64,000 bases of DNA from Brevibacillus laterosporus LMG 15441 (GCF_000219535.2 NZ_CP007806.1:3196501-3260500); one strand, 5' to 3'. Counted from the first letter of the stretch, positions 33,992 through 43,737 are shown. The notes: generated by a model from the sequence alone, not told the origin. Translations and numbers: made by a program.

Positions 33992-36442
33992 TTATTTTGC
34001 CGGCATGATACGCTCAATAGCTTTACTAAAATCTTCCCATGTAAGTAATCTTAAATCCTCTTTCGTCCAATCTGATTTCTCTGCTGCTGCTAACCGTAGG
34101 GCCTGCTCCTGCATTGCTTCTTGAACCAAATTTTTAGCAAATCGCCCGTTTCCTTTAATTCTTCCCTGTTCACTCCACGTCCCTAGCTGCTCTGCTAAAC
34201 ACTCTTGTGTATCATCCGTTACCTCATAGCTATTGTCCTGAATAAATTGTGTAATAATGGATAAAAGCTCGGAGGCTGTATAATCCGGGAATCGGAAATA
34301 TTTTTTAAAACGTGAGGAAAGACCTGGATTGCTATCAATAAACTTTTGCATATCGTAGGGATAACCTGCTAGGACAACTACTAAATTTTCTCCGTGCTTA
34401 CTTATCTCTTCGACCAACGTATTGATTGCCTCGTGTCCATAGTCATTTTCACTAGTAGACATCAACGCATAGGCTTCATCAATAAATAAGACACCGCCTA
34501 AGGCCTCTTTCATTTTTCGCTTCGTCTTACTTGCTGTCTGCCCTACGTAGTTTGCCACAAGATCAGCGCGACCAACTGTTACGAGATGCCCTCGCTTGAG
34601 ATAGCCTACTTCTTGTAATATTTGTGCATATAATTGAGCTACCGTCGTTTTTCCTGTTCCCGGGTTACCCGTAAACACTGCATGCAATTCAACAGGAACA
34701 GCCGGCAACCCATTTTTTTGACGCGAACGCTGAATAGACACAAACGCAGCGACCTTGGTTAATTCAGCTTTCATTTCTGCAAGCCCTATCATTTGCTCCA
34801 AGCGTTGCTTTGCCGAAAGAGTGTTGATTTGTACCTCTTTACCAGATAAATGGGCTTCTACATCTGCTGGTGTAAGGATTGTGAAATCTGGTATCTTCAT
34901 TGCTTCTGTATCGCCTACATGGCTTCCTTTAGCAAAGATAGCATCTAAAATAATATTTTTGGCTGTTCGAGCATTCCCAAAGGTTTCATCAACCCTCTCT
35001 CGCTCTAAGCGCTGCTGAATCGAGATCTTTGTATCAGGACGAAGAATGAAATCATTACGCTCCGCCACTTGCTCAGCTACTTGTAATAACTCATCTGTCG
35101 TAAAGTCAGGCAGTGTAAAGTGATTGCTTTCCGGGAAACGACTGCGTAAACCAGGGTTTGCCCGCAGGAAGTTTCGCATCTCTTCAGGATAGCCTGCTAA
35201 TATTACTACGAACCTGCCGCTATATTCACCGCTTGTCATTGCAGAAACAAGGGTATCAATCACAACCTGTCCATAATCACTATCGCTGGACTCCGCCCGT
35301 TTCAAGCTGTAGGCTTCATCAATAAACAAAACACCGCCCACCGCTTTCTTAATCACTTCCATCGTTCTTTGCTCTGATTGACCTACATACGCTCCCACTA
35401 GCTGAGAACGATCGACTTCTATCACTTCTGCTCGTTCTAATAAGCCTAATTCATGATATAGAGTGGCTAACAGGCGAGCTAATGTCGTTTTCCCCGTACC
35501 GGGATTCCCCATTAATACAGCGTGCAATTCTATCGGATCGGCCAACTCCCAGCCCTTTTCCGTACGAATACGCTGGTACTGTAAAAATTGTGCAAGTTGC
35601 TTTACCCTTTTTTTCATGTCGGCTAAACCAACTAATTGATCAATTTGTTCCATTGCCGGAAGTTCATCCTGTAAGTCTGCTTCTGCTTGTGTAGGAGTTA
35701 GTTGTTCGCGAATAGATTGCTCAATCTCCTGCAAATTTTTATTAGCTTGCTGAAGTCGAGCCAACAATTCGGAAGAGTAAAATAATCCTTGTACCGAGTC
35801 GGCATACTTCTGTGCCTCCTTATGTAACAGGATTAATGCTTCCTCTAGCTCTAAGGTACCCTCACGCAGAGACTTATATTTTTGCTGAAGGAGGGTATTC
35901 GCCGAAAGCTGAGCGGCTTGTGTTCCTGCTTGTAAGATATCCTCCCAATTAACCAAATCGTCAAGACGCTCTTGAATCTGTGAAACGAATTGAGCTGTTA
36001 CTTTCTTGCGCGTAGCTGCATTGTCAGTTTCACGCATAGCAGGAAATTGAGCTGTTTCTTTTGAGGATTGCAATAAAGAATGCAGATACATGTCTGCTTG
36101 CAAAGAAGCGGCTTGCTTACTATCTGGGTCCAATTTTCTCGCTTTTTTTAACCATTCCTCCACCAGCGAAATTTGCTGGGTCTTCCTCCAACGTATCTGT
36201 GCAAGGATAGTAAGGACTGTTGCTTCAGCTTGATCAAGCTCAGCCTGTTCTACTCCGACCATCTGTTTTTGCTCTATCTGTTCGTCAGAATCCTGGGTAA
36301 GAATATGTAGGAGTTGCTCGCGTTTTTCTTCTATATATTGCAAGGCCACAATAGCCTCTACTTCTGTTACATGCAAATTTCCATTTGTTTTTTGCCATTC
36401 TTTGATTTTATCTAGTACTGTTTGCTCTTCTCTTCTATTCAT
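33992..36442 (-). CDS. Tandem AAA+ ATPase of the CbxX/SpoVK (EccA-like) family
   Basis: The 816-residue protein has an N-terminal helical region (1-265) and two AAA+ modules. Module 1 has Walker A GNPGTGKT at 312-319 and Walker B VLFIDEAY at 371-378. Module 2 has GNPGTGKT at 592-599 and VLFIDEAY at 651-658. Both also carry the CbbX-type AGYPEEM/AGYPYDM and arginine-finger NPGLRSRF/NPGLSSRF segments. Single-module relatives include B. subtilis SpoVK and actinobacterial EccA. The tandem layout is less common. It is about 8.5 kb from the T7SS locus and cytoplasmic; a link to secretion or sporulation is possible but not shown. Confidence 0.88.
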   Translation of the reverse strand: MNRREEQTVLDKIKEWQKTNGNLHVTEVEAIVALQYIEEKREQLLHILTQDSDEQIEQKQMVGVEQAELDQAEATVLTILAQIRWRKTQQISLVEEWLKKARKLDPDSKQAASLQADMYLHSLLQSSKETAQFPAMRETDNAATRKKVTAQFVSQIQERLDDLVNWEDILQAGTQAAQLSANTLLQQKYKSLREGTLELEEALILLHKEAQKYADSVQGLFYSSELLARLQQANKNLQEIEQSIREQLTPTQAEADLQDELPAMEQIDQLVGLADMKKRVKQLAQFLQYQRIRTEKGWELADPIELHAVLMGNPGTGKTTLARLLATLYHELGLLERAEVIEVDRSQLVGAYVGQSEQRTMEVIKKAVGGVLFIDEAYSLKRAESSDSDYGQVVIDTLVSAMTSGEYSGRFVVILAGYPEEMRNFLRANPGLRSRFPESNHFTLPDFTTDELLQVAEQVAERNDFILRPDTKISIQQRLERERVDETFGNARTAKNIILDAIFAKGSHVGDTEAMKIPDFTILTPADVEAHLSGKEVQINTLSAKQRLEQMIGLAEMKAELTKVAAFVSIQRSRQKNGLPAVPVELHAVFTGNPGTGKTTVAQLYAQILQEVGYLKRGHLVTVGRADLVANYVGQTASKTKRKMKEALGGVLFIDEAYALMSTSENDYGHEAINTLVEEISKHGENLVVVLAGYPYDMQKFIDSNPGLSSRFKKYFRFPDYTASELLSIITQFIQDNSYEVTDDTQECLAEQLGTWSEQGRIKGNGRFAKNLVQEAMQEQALRLAAAEKSDWTKEDLRLLTWEDFSKAIERIMPAK

Positions 36443-36551
36443 TGTTATGTTGTCCTCCGTTATCTGCTCCCTTTCCTTGTTGTATCACTTTTTTAACTAA
36501 AAAGAAAGAGGATAACCCAATCAGCTCATTATATCTATGGATTTTGCTTCC

Positions 36552-36569
36552 ATCTATTTAAAAATAGAT
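36552..36569. repeat. 18-bp palindrome upstream of the AAA+ gene
   Basis: ATCTATTTAAAAATAGAT is a perfect palindrome (ATCTATTT, AA centre, AAATAGAT), about 110 bp before the AAA+ start. It could be an operator or a weak hairpin; no promoter is obvious beside it. Confidence 0.4.
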
Positions 36570-36588
36570 ACCTTCCTCACAGCAAAAA

Positions 36589-36613
36589 ACCCGGCTCATC
36601 CTTCATTCCGGGT
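36589..36613 (-). terminator. Terminator of the 36711-36914 gene
   Basis: ACCCGG and CCGGGT, extended by one G, form a short stem followed by TTTTTTGC on the minus strand. Confidence 0.65.
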
Positions 36614-36710
36614 CTTGTTGCTATACAAGACATAACTTGCTCTGCAAGAAACAAGCAATCGCTATTTAGCTCCTGCTTGTTTGTCCATACGCGAAATGTC
36701 GCATGACCTA

Positions 36711-36914
36711 TTATAGTTGCAAATGTCCCATTTCGATATCAGACTCCATATGCGCTAGTGCTGCAGGGAATACGTCCTGTTCAGATTCAGCATATATCTT
36801 AAATGAGCTGACAATCTTTTCTCCGCTGCACACCTGTACGTTATATTGAGAATCTCCATCGTAGGTTGTTGCAAATCGATACTCTCTTCCGTTTACATTC
36901 AAATTTTTTTCCAC
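36711..36914 (-). CDS. Small unrecognised protein, 67 aa
   Basis: I do not recognise it. A GTG at 36914 follows GAGGTG at 6-nt spacing; an upstream GTG at 36923 is possible. The product begins EKNLNVNGREYRFATTYDGD and looks like a small beta-rich domain, then has a helix (SEQDVFPAALAHMESDIEMG). It has no signal peptide or Cys pairs apart from one Cys. A terminator follows. It is a complete, separate gene in the stretch between the AAA+ gene and parC. Confidence 0.58.
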   Translation of the reverse strand: MEKNLNVNGREYRFATTYDGDSQYNVQVCSGEKIVSSFKIYAESEQDVFPAALAHMESDIEMGHLQL

Positions 36915-37062
36915 GATAATCACCTCATCCTTAGTTTGTCCAGCTTTAAAAAAAGCATTACGATCAATCCTTATCTTTGCTCTGGTTACCTAAAGAAATG
37001 AGTTCCATTCTCCATTCTCCATTCCCCCGGAAATAAGCCATTTCACTCATGGAAAAGATAAA

Positions 37063-37092
37063 AGCCGCTGTCCACGTGCTTGGACAACGGCT
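37063..37092 (-). terminator. Terminator of the 37123-37452 gene
   Basis: AGCCG-c-TGTCCA and TGGACA-a-CGGCT form an 11-bp stem with one mismatch, followed by TTTTATC on the minus strand. Confidence 0.75.
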
Positions 37093-37122
37093 CTTTCTTG
37101 GCTTCCTATCTCTACCCTGTTT

Positions 37123-37452
37123 TTATACCATGGAAAAATCCATGATATTGGTTCGTTGCGTTAGTTCTTTTCCTGATGGCAAAGTAACGTACATAAGACC
37201 TTGACTCTCTTCTTCATTCGTCCAGGTAAAATCAAACGTTACACTTTTTTTCTCAAACGCCTGCTCTTCCTCAAATTCCTCCAGGATTAAGCGCAATGTT
37301 TCAGGATGCAAAGGTACAGAAATGGATTCCCCCGACTGACTCGGAATCGATAGATATTTTAACGCATCTTCAAAATACATGACTGTATCAAGCAACAATG
37401 ATAACTGTTGCCAGTTCAATTCACTTGTAAACCGCTCGAATGGTTTTAACAT
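37123..37452 (-). CDS. Small unrecognised protein, 109 aa
   Basis: No family is recognised. It begins MLKPFERFTSELNWQQLSLL, with a helical N-terminal half. A predicted beta-strand part follows (SVTFDFTWTNEEESQGLMYV, TLPSGKELTQRT). It is acidic and has no signal peptide or membrane segment. It follows parC by about 100 bp in the same direction, so it may be expressed by readthrough from parEC. The terminator behind it closes the unit. Confidence 0.62.
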   Translation of the reverse strand: MLKPFERFTSELNWQQLSLLLDTVMYFEDALKYLSIPSQSGESISVPLHPETLRLILEEFEEEQAFEKKSVTFDFTWTNEEESQGLMYVTLPSGKELTQRTNIMDFSMV

Positions 37453-37551
37453 TTCCCCGTCATCCCTTCAATGATGTTCCTGTATAAGGATTTCTCTTGG
37501 TGCTTACTCTTAGTTGGATGAAAAATTCTCGTTTTTATTGCTGATTCGAAG

Positions 37552-40032
37552 TTATAAATCGGTTTCCGATTCTTTATCATCATGGGATGGAATCGTGGCT
37601 TCTAACAAAATCTGGTTAAAAGCCTCATCAACTATTAGTCGTCCAATTCCACCTTGCTCCGTTATTGGCACTTGATCGGCTTCTACCGTTATCAACTCTC
37701 CACGCTTTGTCACCACAATCCACTTAGGAGAATGAGGCTCCTCCAGCAAAATCGCTTTGATCTGATGCGGATTCGTTTTTCTTTTACGGATCAGAAGTAA
37801 GCCTTTCCCAGCTCGACCCTGTAGAGGAATATGAGCAATGGAAGTACGTTTCACTACTCCTTCTGTAGTTAACGCTCGCAATACTCGATTATCTTCTATA
37901 TCCGTAGCCAGCAGGTCAATTAATAGGTCTTCTTTTGCCAAATTAATTGCTTTGACACCACTGGAAGCTCGGCCTGTCGGCGATACCTCCGTTTGCAAAA
38001 AGCGGATTACCATTCCATCCTGCGTGACACCAACAAATGCTCCCTCGTCATCAATCAAATGAACATGATTCACTTCATCTTCACTGTTCTTTAATTTAAT
38101 AGCAACGACCGCACCTGATCGATTGGTTTCATACTCTTTTAGCGCTGTCTTTTTAAGTAAGCCGCTCTTGGTTGAATGGCAGACATATAATGGCTTGTCA
38201 AAGCTATCGACAATATGTACAGCAACGATTCTTTGGCCCTTTTCAAGAGAAAGCACATTTACAAGTGCTGTCCCGATATCCTTCCATTTCGCGTCCGGAA
38301 TATCATTTACCAGCATAGCAAAATATTTGCCATCCTGTGTAAAGAATAGTGCTGTATGGGATGTATTGGTTTCACAGAAGGTCCTTACCTTATCCCCTTC
38401 CTTTACCCCGCAGGTTTCAATCGAACCACCCATTGATTTAAAGGAACGTGGGCTAACTCGCTTCACATAGCCTTGATGAGTTAACGTCACAATACAGTCC
38501 TCTACCTGAATTTGCATGGATAAATCGAGTTTAATTTCCTCAATTTCACCCTGAATTTCAGTCATACGCGGCTCACTATATTTTTTCTTGATTTCACTTA
38601 GCTCAGCAACCAGAACTGAAATTAGCTTTTTCTCACTACCTAGAATAGCCTTAAGCTCCTCTATTTCCTTGGCAAGCACCTGTAGCTCCTTCTCAAGCTT
38701 CACAATATCAATTCGTGTTAAAGAAGCAAGCTGAATACTTAAAATAGCGTCTGCTTGCAGCTCAGTAAAACCAAACTTAGCAATAATATTCCCTTTGGCA
38801 TCCGCACGGTCCTCAGAATCCATAATCGTATCCACGATCTGTCTAAGAATGGACTTAGCATGAATCAAGCCCTCAACAATATGCTTTCGATTTTCTTTAC
38901 GGTCCAGATCAAATTGAGAGCGACGAGTCACCATCTCTTTTTGATGTGAAATGTAGGCATCCAGTAAGTGCTTGAGTCCCATCTGCTTGATGGTGCCCTC
39001 ATGGATGGCATTCATATTGTAGTTGTAGAAAATCTGTAAATCCGTATTTTTATATAAATAATGGAGGATCGCTTGGGCGTCAGCTTCTTTTTTCAGATCG
39101 ATAACAACACGGACTTTTTTGAGCTCGGCTTCCTTACGCCCGGTCTCGTCTCGAACAGCTAATGCACCTTCAATCTTACGCTCCATAACCAGCTCATCGA
39201 TTTGAGCGACTAGCTTTGATTTCACCACATCATATGGGATTTCACTAATCACAATGCGCTTATGCTTGTTCCCTTTTGCCTCTTCGATATCAGCTCGTCC
39301 ACGAATAATAAACTGGCCTCTACCTGTTTCGAATGCCTTTTTAATGCCAGATACCCCTTGAACAATCCCTCTGTTAGAGAAATCTGGACCCTTCACAAAC
39401 TCCATGAGCTCATCAGTCGTAATGGACGGTTTACGCATCATGGCAATTGTAGCGTCAATGACTTCTCCAAGATTATGTGTAGGAATGTCGGTAGCAAAGC
39501 CTACAGCGATACCAGACGCTCCATTTACCAGCAAATTCGGGAACCGTGCTGGTAAAACAGCAGGCTGCACTGTGGAATTATCATAGTTCGGGATAAAAGG
39601 TACAGTATCCTTTTCAATATCTCGCAATAACTCATTAGCCAGTGCAGATAAGCGAGCCTCCGTATATCGCATAGCAGCTGGAGGATCGGCATCAAGGCTA
39701 CCGAAGTTACCTTGACCCTGAATTAACACATGGCGCATCTTCCACCATTGTGCCATCCGTACCATTGTCTCATAAATGGAGGCATCCCCATGCGGATGGT
39801 ACGTTCCCATTACGGAACCAACTGTTTTTGCTGATTTCCGATAAGGCTTATCAAAGGTGTTATTCTCTTCGTACATCGAATATAAAATCCGGCGTTGTAC
39901 CGGCTTTAAGCCATCGCGAGCATCCGGAATAGCACGTGAGAGGATAACTAGATTAGCATAATCCCCAAAACGTTTTCCCATGATCTCTGCAAAGCTTTGT
40001 TCAATTAAACGATTAGAAAACATGCTACTCAT
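37552..40032 (-). CDS. parC: DNA topoisomerase IV subunit A ParC
   Basis: ParC cuts and religates DNA in topoisomerase IV, which decatenates daughter chromosomes. The 826-residue protein has the breakage-reunion domain with active Tyr123 in PPAAMRYTEARL and a C-terminal beta-pinwheel of repeats (e.g. HQGYVKRVSPRSFKS, GVTQDGMVIRF). The gyrase-specific GyrA-box is not seen, and the partner gene is parE, so ParC is preferred over GyrA. The quinolone-region sequence is HPHGDASIYE, with Ala84 where Ser is usual. The start overlaps parE by 8 bp; a second ATG at 40023 is equally good by SD spacing. Confidence 0.93.
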   Translation of the reverse strand: MSSMFSNRLIEQSFAEIMGKRFGDYANLVILSRAIPDARDGLKPVQRRILYSMYEENNTFDKPYRKSAKTVGSVMGTYHPHGDASIYETMVRMAQWWKMRHVLIQGQGNFGSLDADPPAAMRYTEARLSALANELLRDIEKDTVPFIPNYDNSTVQPAVLPARFPNLLVNGASGIAVGFATDIPTHNLGEVIDATIAMMRKPSITTDELMEFVKGPDFSNRGIVQGVSGIKKAFETGRGQFIIRGRADIEEAKGNKHKRIVISEIPYDVVKSKLVAQIDELVMERKIEGALAVRDETGRKEAELKKVRVVIDLKKEADAQAILHYLYKNTDLQIFYNYNMNAIHEGTIKQMGLKHLLDAYISHQKEMVTRRSQFDLDRKENRKHIVEGLIHAKSILRQIVDTIMDSEDRADAKGNIIAKFGFTELQADAILSIQLASLTRIDIVKLEKELQVLAKEIEELKAILGSEKKLISVLVAELSEIKKKYSEPRMTEIQGEIEEIKLDLSMQIQVEDCIVTLTHQGYVKRVSPRSFKSMGGSIETCGVKEGDKVRTFCETNTSHTALFFTQDGKYFAMLVNDIPDAKWKDIGTALVNVLSLEKGQRIVAVHIVDSFDKPLYVCHSTKSGLLKKTALKEYETNRSGAVVAIKLKNSEDEVNHVHLIDDEGAFVGVTQDGMVIRFLQTEVSPTGRASSGVKAINLAKEDLLIDLLATDIEDNRVLRALTTEGVVKRTSIAHIPLQGRAGKGLLLIRKRKTNPHQIKAILLEEPHSPKWIVVTKRGELITVEADQVPITEQGGIGRLIVDEAFNQILLEATIPSHDDKESETDL

Positions 40033-41992
40033 CCTCTCCTACTTCAAAAGTGACATGGGTCTCGATCCATTCACGGCGAGGAGGGACTTTATCGCCCATT
40101 AAAACCGTAATTAATTTTTCACAGTGAGCCCTGTCTGCAAGAGACACTTGAATCAGCTTCCGGTTCTCAGGGTCCATTGTCGTCTCCCATAATTGATCAG
40201 GGTTCATCTCACCTAAGCCCTTGTAACGCGTAATTTTTGCCCCTTTGCCTAACTTTTTCAGAGCGATTTCCAATTCTTTATCATCCCAGCAGTAATAGGA
40301 TTCTGCACCCTTCTTACCCTTTCCACCATCTCTAGATACCTGATAAAGCGGCGGCTGAGCAATATAAAGCTTATTAGCAGCAATAAGCGGCTGCATATAA
40401 CGGAAGAAGAAGGTTAACAGGAGCGCCTGAATATGCGAACCATCCACGTCTGCGTCAGACATGATGATAATCTTATCGAACGCACAATTCGCAATCGAAA
40501 ATTCTTCGCCGATATCTGTCTCCAGCACTTCTAAGATCGTTCTGAACTCTTCATTTGATAAAACCTCGGAAAGCTTAGCCTTCTCCGTATTCAACGGCTT
40601 TCCTTTCAGACCAAAGATCGCTTGATATTCAGAGTTGCGTGCTTGCTTAGCCGATCCTCCTGCTGAATCACCCTCGACTAGGAATAGCTCGTTAATCTTT
40701 GGATTTTTATATTGAGGGGGTGCAAATTTTTCCGAAATGGATTTACGTTTCTTCGCACTCTTCCCTTTTTTGTCCCCGCGCAATGCTTCTCGTTGTTTTC
40801 GCAGCTCTTCACGAATTTGCATCGATTTTAAAGCTTTATCAATTAATAGCTTAGCAATCTCAGGATTCTCTTCTAAGAAAAAGCCCAATTTTTCCGAGAT
40901 AATCTGTTCAACAATGGTGCGTGCTTCTTCATTGCCCAATTTGTCCTTTGTTTGCGATTCAAACTGAACATCAGACATTTGCAGAGATAACACGCCTAAA
41001 AAGCCTTCACGCAAATCGTTCCCGGTCAAATTAGGATCTTTTTCCTTGATATACCCTTTCTTGCGGGCAAAATCATTAAAAATCCTGGTGGTGGCATTTT
41101 TAAAGCCTGTGACATGTGTACCACCATCATTTGTCGGGATTGAATTCACATAAGAAGCTAATGTCTCCGTATACCCATCATTGTATTGGAAGGCCAGCTC
41201 TACATACACATTATCCTTCTCTCCATCGAAATAAACTACAGAATGGAGACCATTTTTACCCTCGTTTAAATACTCTACATACGATTTAATGCCATCTTCA
41301 TAATAGAATTCTTCTTTACGTACCTCTGACGTACGTTTATCAATCAACACCATGCGCAAGCCTTTCAACAGAAAAGCCGTTTCACGGAAGCGATCACGCA
41401 AGGTCTCGTAATCAAATTTAGTAGCAGTAAATACCTCAGGGTCTGGTTGGAACGTTACGGTTGTCCCTGTACGTTTGGACTTTCCTACAATCTCAAGGCC
41501 CGTGACAGCTTTACCCACAAACTCCTGCCCATTCTTATCTACTACATATTCAAAGCGTTGTTTATAAATGTTTCCTTCTCGGTGAATTTCTACTTCCAGC
41601 CAGCGAGACAAGGCAACAACGACACTGGAGCCAACTCCATGCAAGCCACCGCTTTTTTTATACCCGCCTCCGCCAAATTTACCACCTGCGTGAAGTGTGG
41701 TAAAAATAACCTCTGGCACTGGTCGTCCAGACTTATGCATACCTGTTGGAATACCGCGACCGTGATCCTCCACGCTAACGCTACCATTTGGATAAAGAGT
41801 GACAATAATACGATCGTTCACGCCAGCCAAAGCTTCATCCTTAGCATTATCCACGATCTCCCACACTAGGTGGTGCAAACCGCGTGATCCAGTGGAGCCT
41901 ATGTACATACCAGGCCTTTTACGTACGGCGATCAAGCCTTCCAGGACCTGAATATCTTCTTCGGTATATGATAGTGCTCGATTATCAGCCAT
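40025..41992 (-). CDS. parE: DNA topoisomerase IV subunit B ParE
   Basis: ParE is the ATPase subunit of topoisomerase IV. The 655-residue protein has the GHKL ATP site (LVWEIVDNAKDEALAGV, then VEDHGRGIPTGMH, GLHGVGSSVVVALS) and the Toprim motifs (FLVEGDSAGGSAKQARN, with IMSDADVDGSHI). The ATG at 41992 follows GGGGAG. It is the first gene of the parE-parC pair. The region upstream contains a likely promoter, but I could not fix its elements. Confidence 0.95.
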   Translation of the reverse strand: MADNRALSYTEEDIQVLEGLIAVRKRPGMYIGSTGSRGLHHLVWEIVDNAKDEALAGVNDRIIVTLYPNGSVSVEDHGRGIPTGMHKSGRPVPEVIFTTLHAGGKFGGGGYKKSGGLHGVGSSVVVALSRWLEVEIHREGNIYKQRFEYVVDKNGQEFVGKAVTGLEIVGKSKRTGTTVTFQPDPEVFTATKFDYETLRDRFRETAFLLKGLRMVLIDKRTSEVRKEEFYYEDGIKSYVEYLNEGKNGLHSVVYFDGEKDNVYVELAFQYNDGYTETLASYVNSIPTNDGGTHVTGFKNATTRIFNDFARKKGYIKEKDPNLTGNDLREGFLGVLSLQMSDVQFESQTKDKLGNEEARTIVEQIISEKLGFFLEENPEIAKLLIDKALKSMQIREELRKQREALRGDKKGKSAKKRKSISEKFAPPQYKNPKINELFLVEGDSAGGSAKQARNSEYQAIFGLKGKPLNTEKAKLSEVLSNEEFRTILEVLETDIGEEFSIANCAFDKIIIMSDADVDGSHIQALLLTFFFRYMQPLIAANKLYIAQPPLYQVSRDGGKGKKGAESYYCWDDKELEIALKKLGKGAKITRYKGLGEMNPDQLWETTMDPENRKLIQVSLADRAHCEKLITVLMGDKVPPRREWIETHVTFEVGEDE

Positions 41993-42366
41993 TCTGTTCT
42001 CCCCTCTTACACACTTGCAATCAACGTTCCTTCAAGCGAACACCTAATCGCTATTTTATCTCATTTCATAAAAAGAAAAAACTCTTTTACATGAAAGCTC
42101 TTACATAGTTGCTACTATACATGTATTTTACTTGTTGTTCCACCGTAACAAACTTACATACAAAGAAAAGTTCACCTTTCCTATTGCTTTTCCCTATTCT
42201 TCTAGAAAAATAACCATCTTTATCCCTTTCTAACAAAGGTAACGTTCTTCCTGCTTTTTTATATGTATTTTTTTGCAACCTAGCTCTTATAAAAGGTAAA
42301 GCTTTTACGTAACAGGCTACTTCCTAAAAACAACAGGAACATTCGTTCGTTTCTTGTAGATAAATA
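41993..42366. other. Intergenic region upstream of parE
   Basis: About 370 bp between parE and the yebC terminator hold no convincing gene. The stretch is AT-rich and on the minus strand includes GATAAAATAG, which could serve as a parE -10 region, about 60 bp before the ATG, without a clear -35. Confidence 0.4.
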
Positions 42367-42397
42367 CAGCCACCCTGCCGTTTGGACAAGATGGCTG
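42367..42397 (-). terminator. Terminator of the yebC gene
   Basis: On the minus strand CAGCCATCTTGTC pairs with GGCAGGGTGGCTG as a 13-bp stem with G-U pairs and a small loop, followed by TATTTATCT. Confidence 0.7.
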
Positions 42398-42403
42398 AAA
42401 GAC

Positions 42404-43150
42404 TTAGCCTTGAATACGTTCCAGCTCTTCTTTATCAATGTCGTAATTCGCATACACATTTTGTACGTCGTCATTTTCTTCAAATGCTTCCATCATCTTC
42501 AGGATTTTTTCAGCATCTTCACCTGAGATTTTCACAGTGTTTTGTGGAATCCACTGTATCTCAGCATTGGTAAATTTATAACTCTCTGTTTCCAATGCAT
42601 GTTTTACTTGCTCTAACTCGTGGGGATGCGTAATGACTTCGAATTCTTCCTCTGTCACGATTAAATCCTCTGCACCCGCCTCTAGGGCTTGCATCAGCAT
42701 TGTATCTTCATCAACCTCGAACTCTTCGCGGTCAATAACAATTACACCTTTACGGTCAAACATGAAGCTTACAGATCCTGTTTCCCCCATGTTTCCACCA
42801 CGTTTACCAAAAATAGCTCGTACATCAGCGGCTGTACGATTACGATTATCAGACAAGCATTCTACGATCACAGCTACTCCGCCTGGAGCATAGCCTTCAT
42901 AACGGATTTCTTCGTAATTATCCCCTTGACCACTGTCTGTCGCTTTTTTAATCGCACGCTCAATATTGTCATTGGGCATATTAATAGCTCGTGCATTGGC
43001 AATAATTGCTTTTAGTTTCAGGTTTGCAGTGGGGTCAGGTCCGCCGTTTTTAGCTTCTACAAAAATTTGACGAGCTAACTTAACATATTGATTGTTTTTC
43101 TTTTGATCGGCTGCACCTTTTTTTCCTGCAAATAACTTAAACTTTGGCAT
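42404..43150 (-). CDS. yebC: YebC/PmpR (TACO1) family protein
   Basis: The 248-residue protein has the YebC signatures: a basic N-terminus, QIFVEAKNGGPDPTANLKLK, YEGYAPGGVAVIVECLSDN, NRTAADVRAIFGKRGGNMGE, TGSVSFMFDRKGVI and AGAEDL. The family was first called a transcriptional regulator; more recent work on bacterial members and mitochondrial TACO1 points to a ribosome-associated role at proline-rich sequences. The N-terminus (MPKFKLFAGKKGAADQKKNN) is shorter than E. coli's GHSKW start. It is monocistronic, with SD GAGGAG. Confidence 0.9.
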   Translation of the reverse strand: MPKFKLFAGKKGAADQKKNNQYVKLARQIFVEAKNGGPDPTANLKLKAIIANARAINMPNDNIERAIKKATDSGQGDNYEEIRYEGYAPGGVAVIVECLSDNRNRTAADVRAIFGKRGGNMGETGSVSFMFDRKGVIVIDREEFEVDEDTMLMQALEAGAEDLIVTEEEFEVITHPHELEQVKHALETESYKFTNAEIQWIPQNTVKISGEDAEKILKMMEAFEENDDVQNVYANYDIDKEELERIQG

Positions 43151-43329
43151 CTGAAACTCTCCTCACCAGAAATGTCTGCTTGGGTATGAAATAATAATTT
43201 ATTGTAGCAAAAAATAGCGATTCATACAAGGCTGGCTCGTCTGATTGCCACAAAGATGGCAAGGGTAAAGACATAATTACGGGGTAAGCTAGATAGTGAA
43301 CCCATACCTATTTGCGAGGAGGATGAGCC

Positions 43330-43719
43330 GTGCTAAGTGCAACGAAACCGTTTATAAAGCTGCATAAGTATGACGAGCATCTGGTTGCTGACATTGAGGC
43401 ACTTAATTCATCTGGATATGCTAAAGATGACATTTATGTCTTGAAATGGAATCCTGATAAGAATCATTCAAATCAACGCGACAATTTTTACAAATACAGT
43501 ACACATTTTGAAAAAGCAAAGGGCCATATGGACACCAAAGCTAACTTTTTTGATAACGGTGGGAAGGAATTACGTTCAAAGCTCGAACATATTGGACTAA
43601 CCAAAGACGAAGCCTCTGCCCTAGTTAGAGAACTGGAAGAGACTGATAAAACCTGCATTTTGGCTGTGCATGATTTAAAAGATAATATTATTGAAATGAA
43701 TACTCAATATAATCAATAG
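43330..43719 (+). CDS. General stress protein 17M-like (YflT family)
   Basis: The 129-residue protein resembles the small YflT/GSP17M-type stress proteins. It begins with a beta-alpha unit in which KPFIKLHKYDEHLVADIEAL leads into SSGYAKDDIYVLKWNPDKN, then a helical C-terminus (ELRSKLEHIGLTKDEASALV). It is cytoplasmic and its biochemical role is not known. The start is a GTG at 43330 with GGAGGA upstream. In bacilli such genes often depend on sigma-B, but the upstream GGGTAA-like sequence here has no good -35. Confidence 0.68.
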   Translation: MLSATKPFIKLHKYDEHLVADIEALNSSGYAKDDIYVLKWNPDKNHSNQRDNFYKYSTHFEKAKGHMDTKANFFDNGGKELRSKLEHIGLTKDEASALVRELEETDKTCILAVHDLKDNIIEMNTQYNQ

Positions 43720-43737
43720 GGTGCTACAAACAGCAAG

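Noticed and set aside
42087-42278. 63-codon minus-strand frame upstream of parE
   Set aside because: AT-rich, no SD, reads through a probable parE promoter region.
43251-43300. Sigma-B-like promoter before the stress-type gene
   Set aside because: GGGTAA-like -10 sequences are present but no GTTT-type -35 lies at the required distance.
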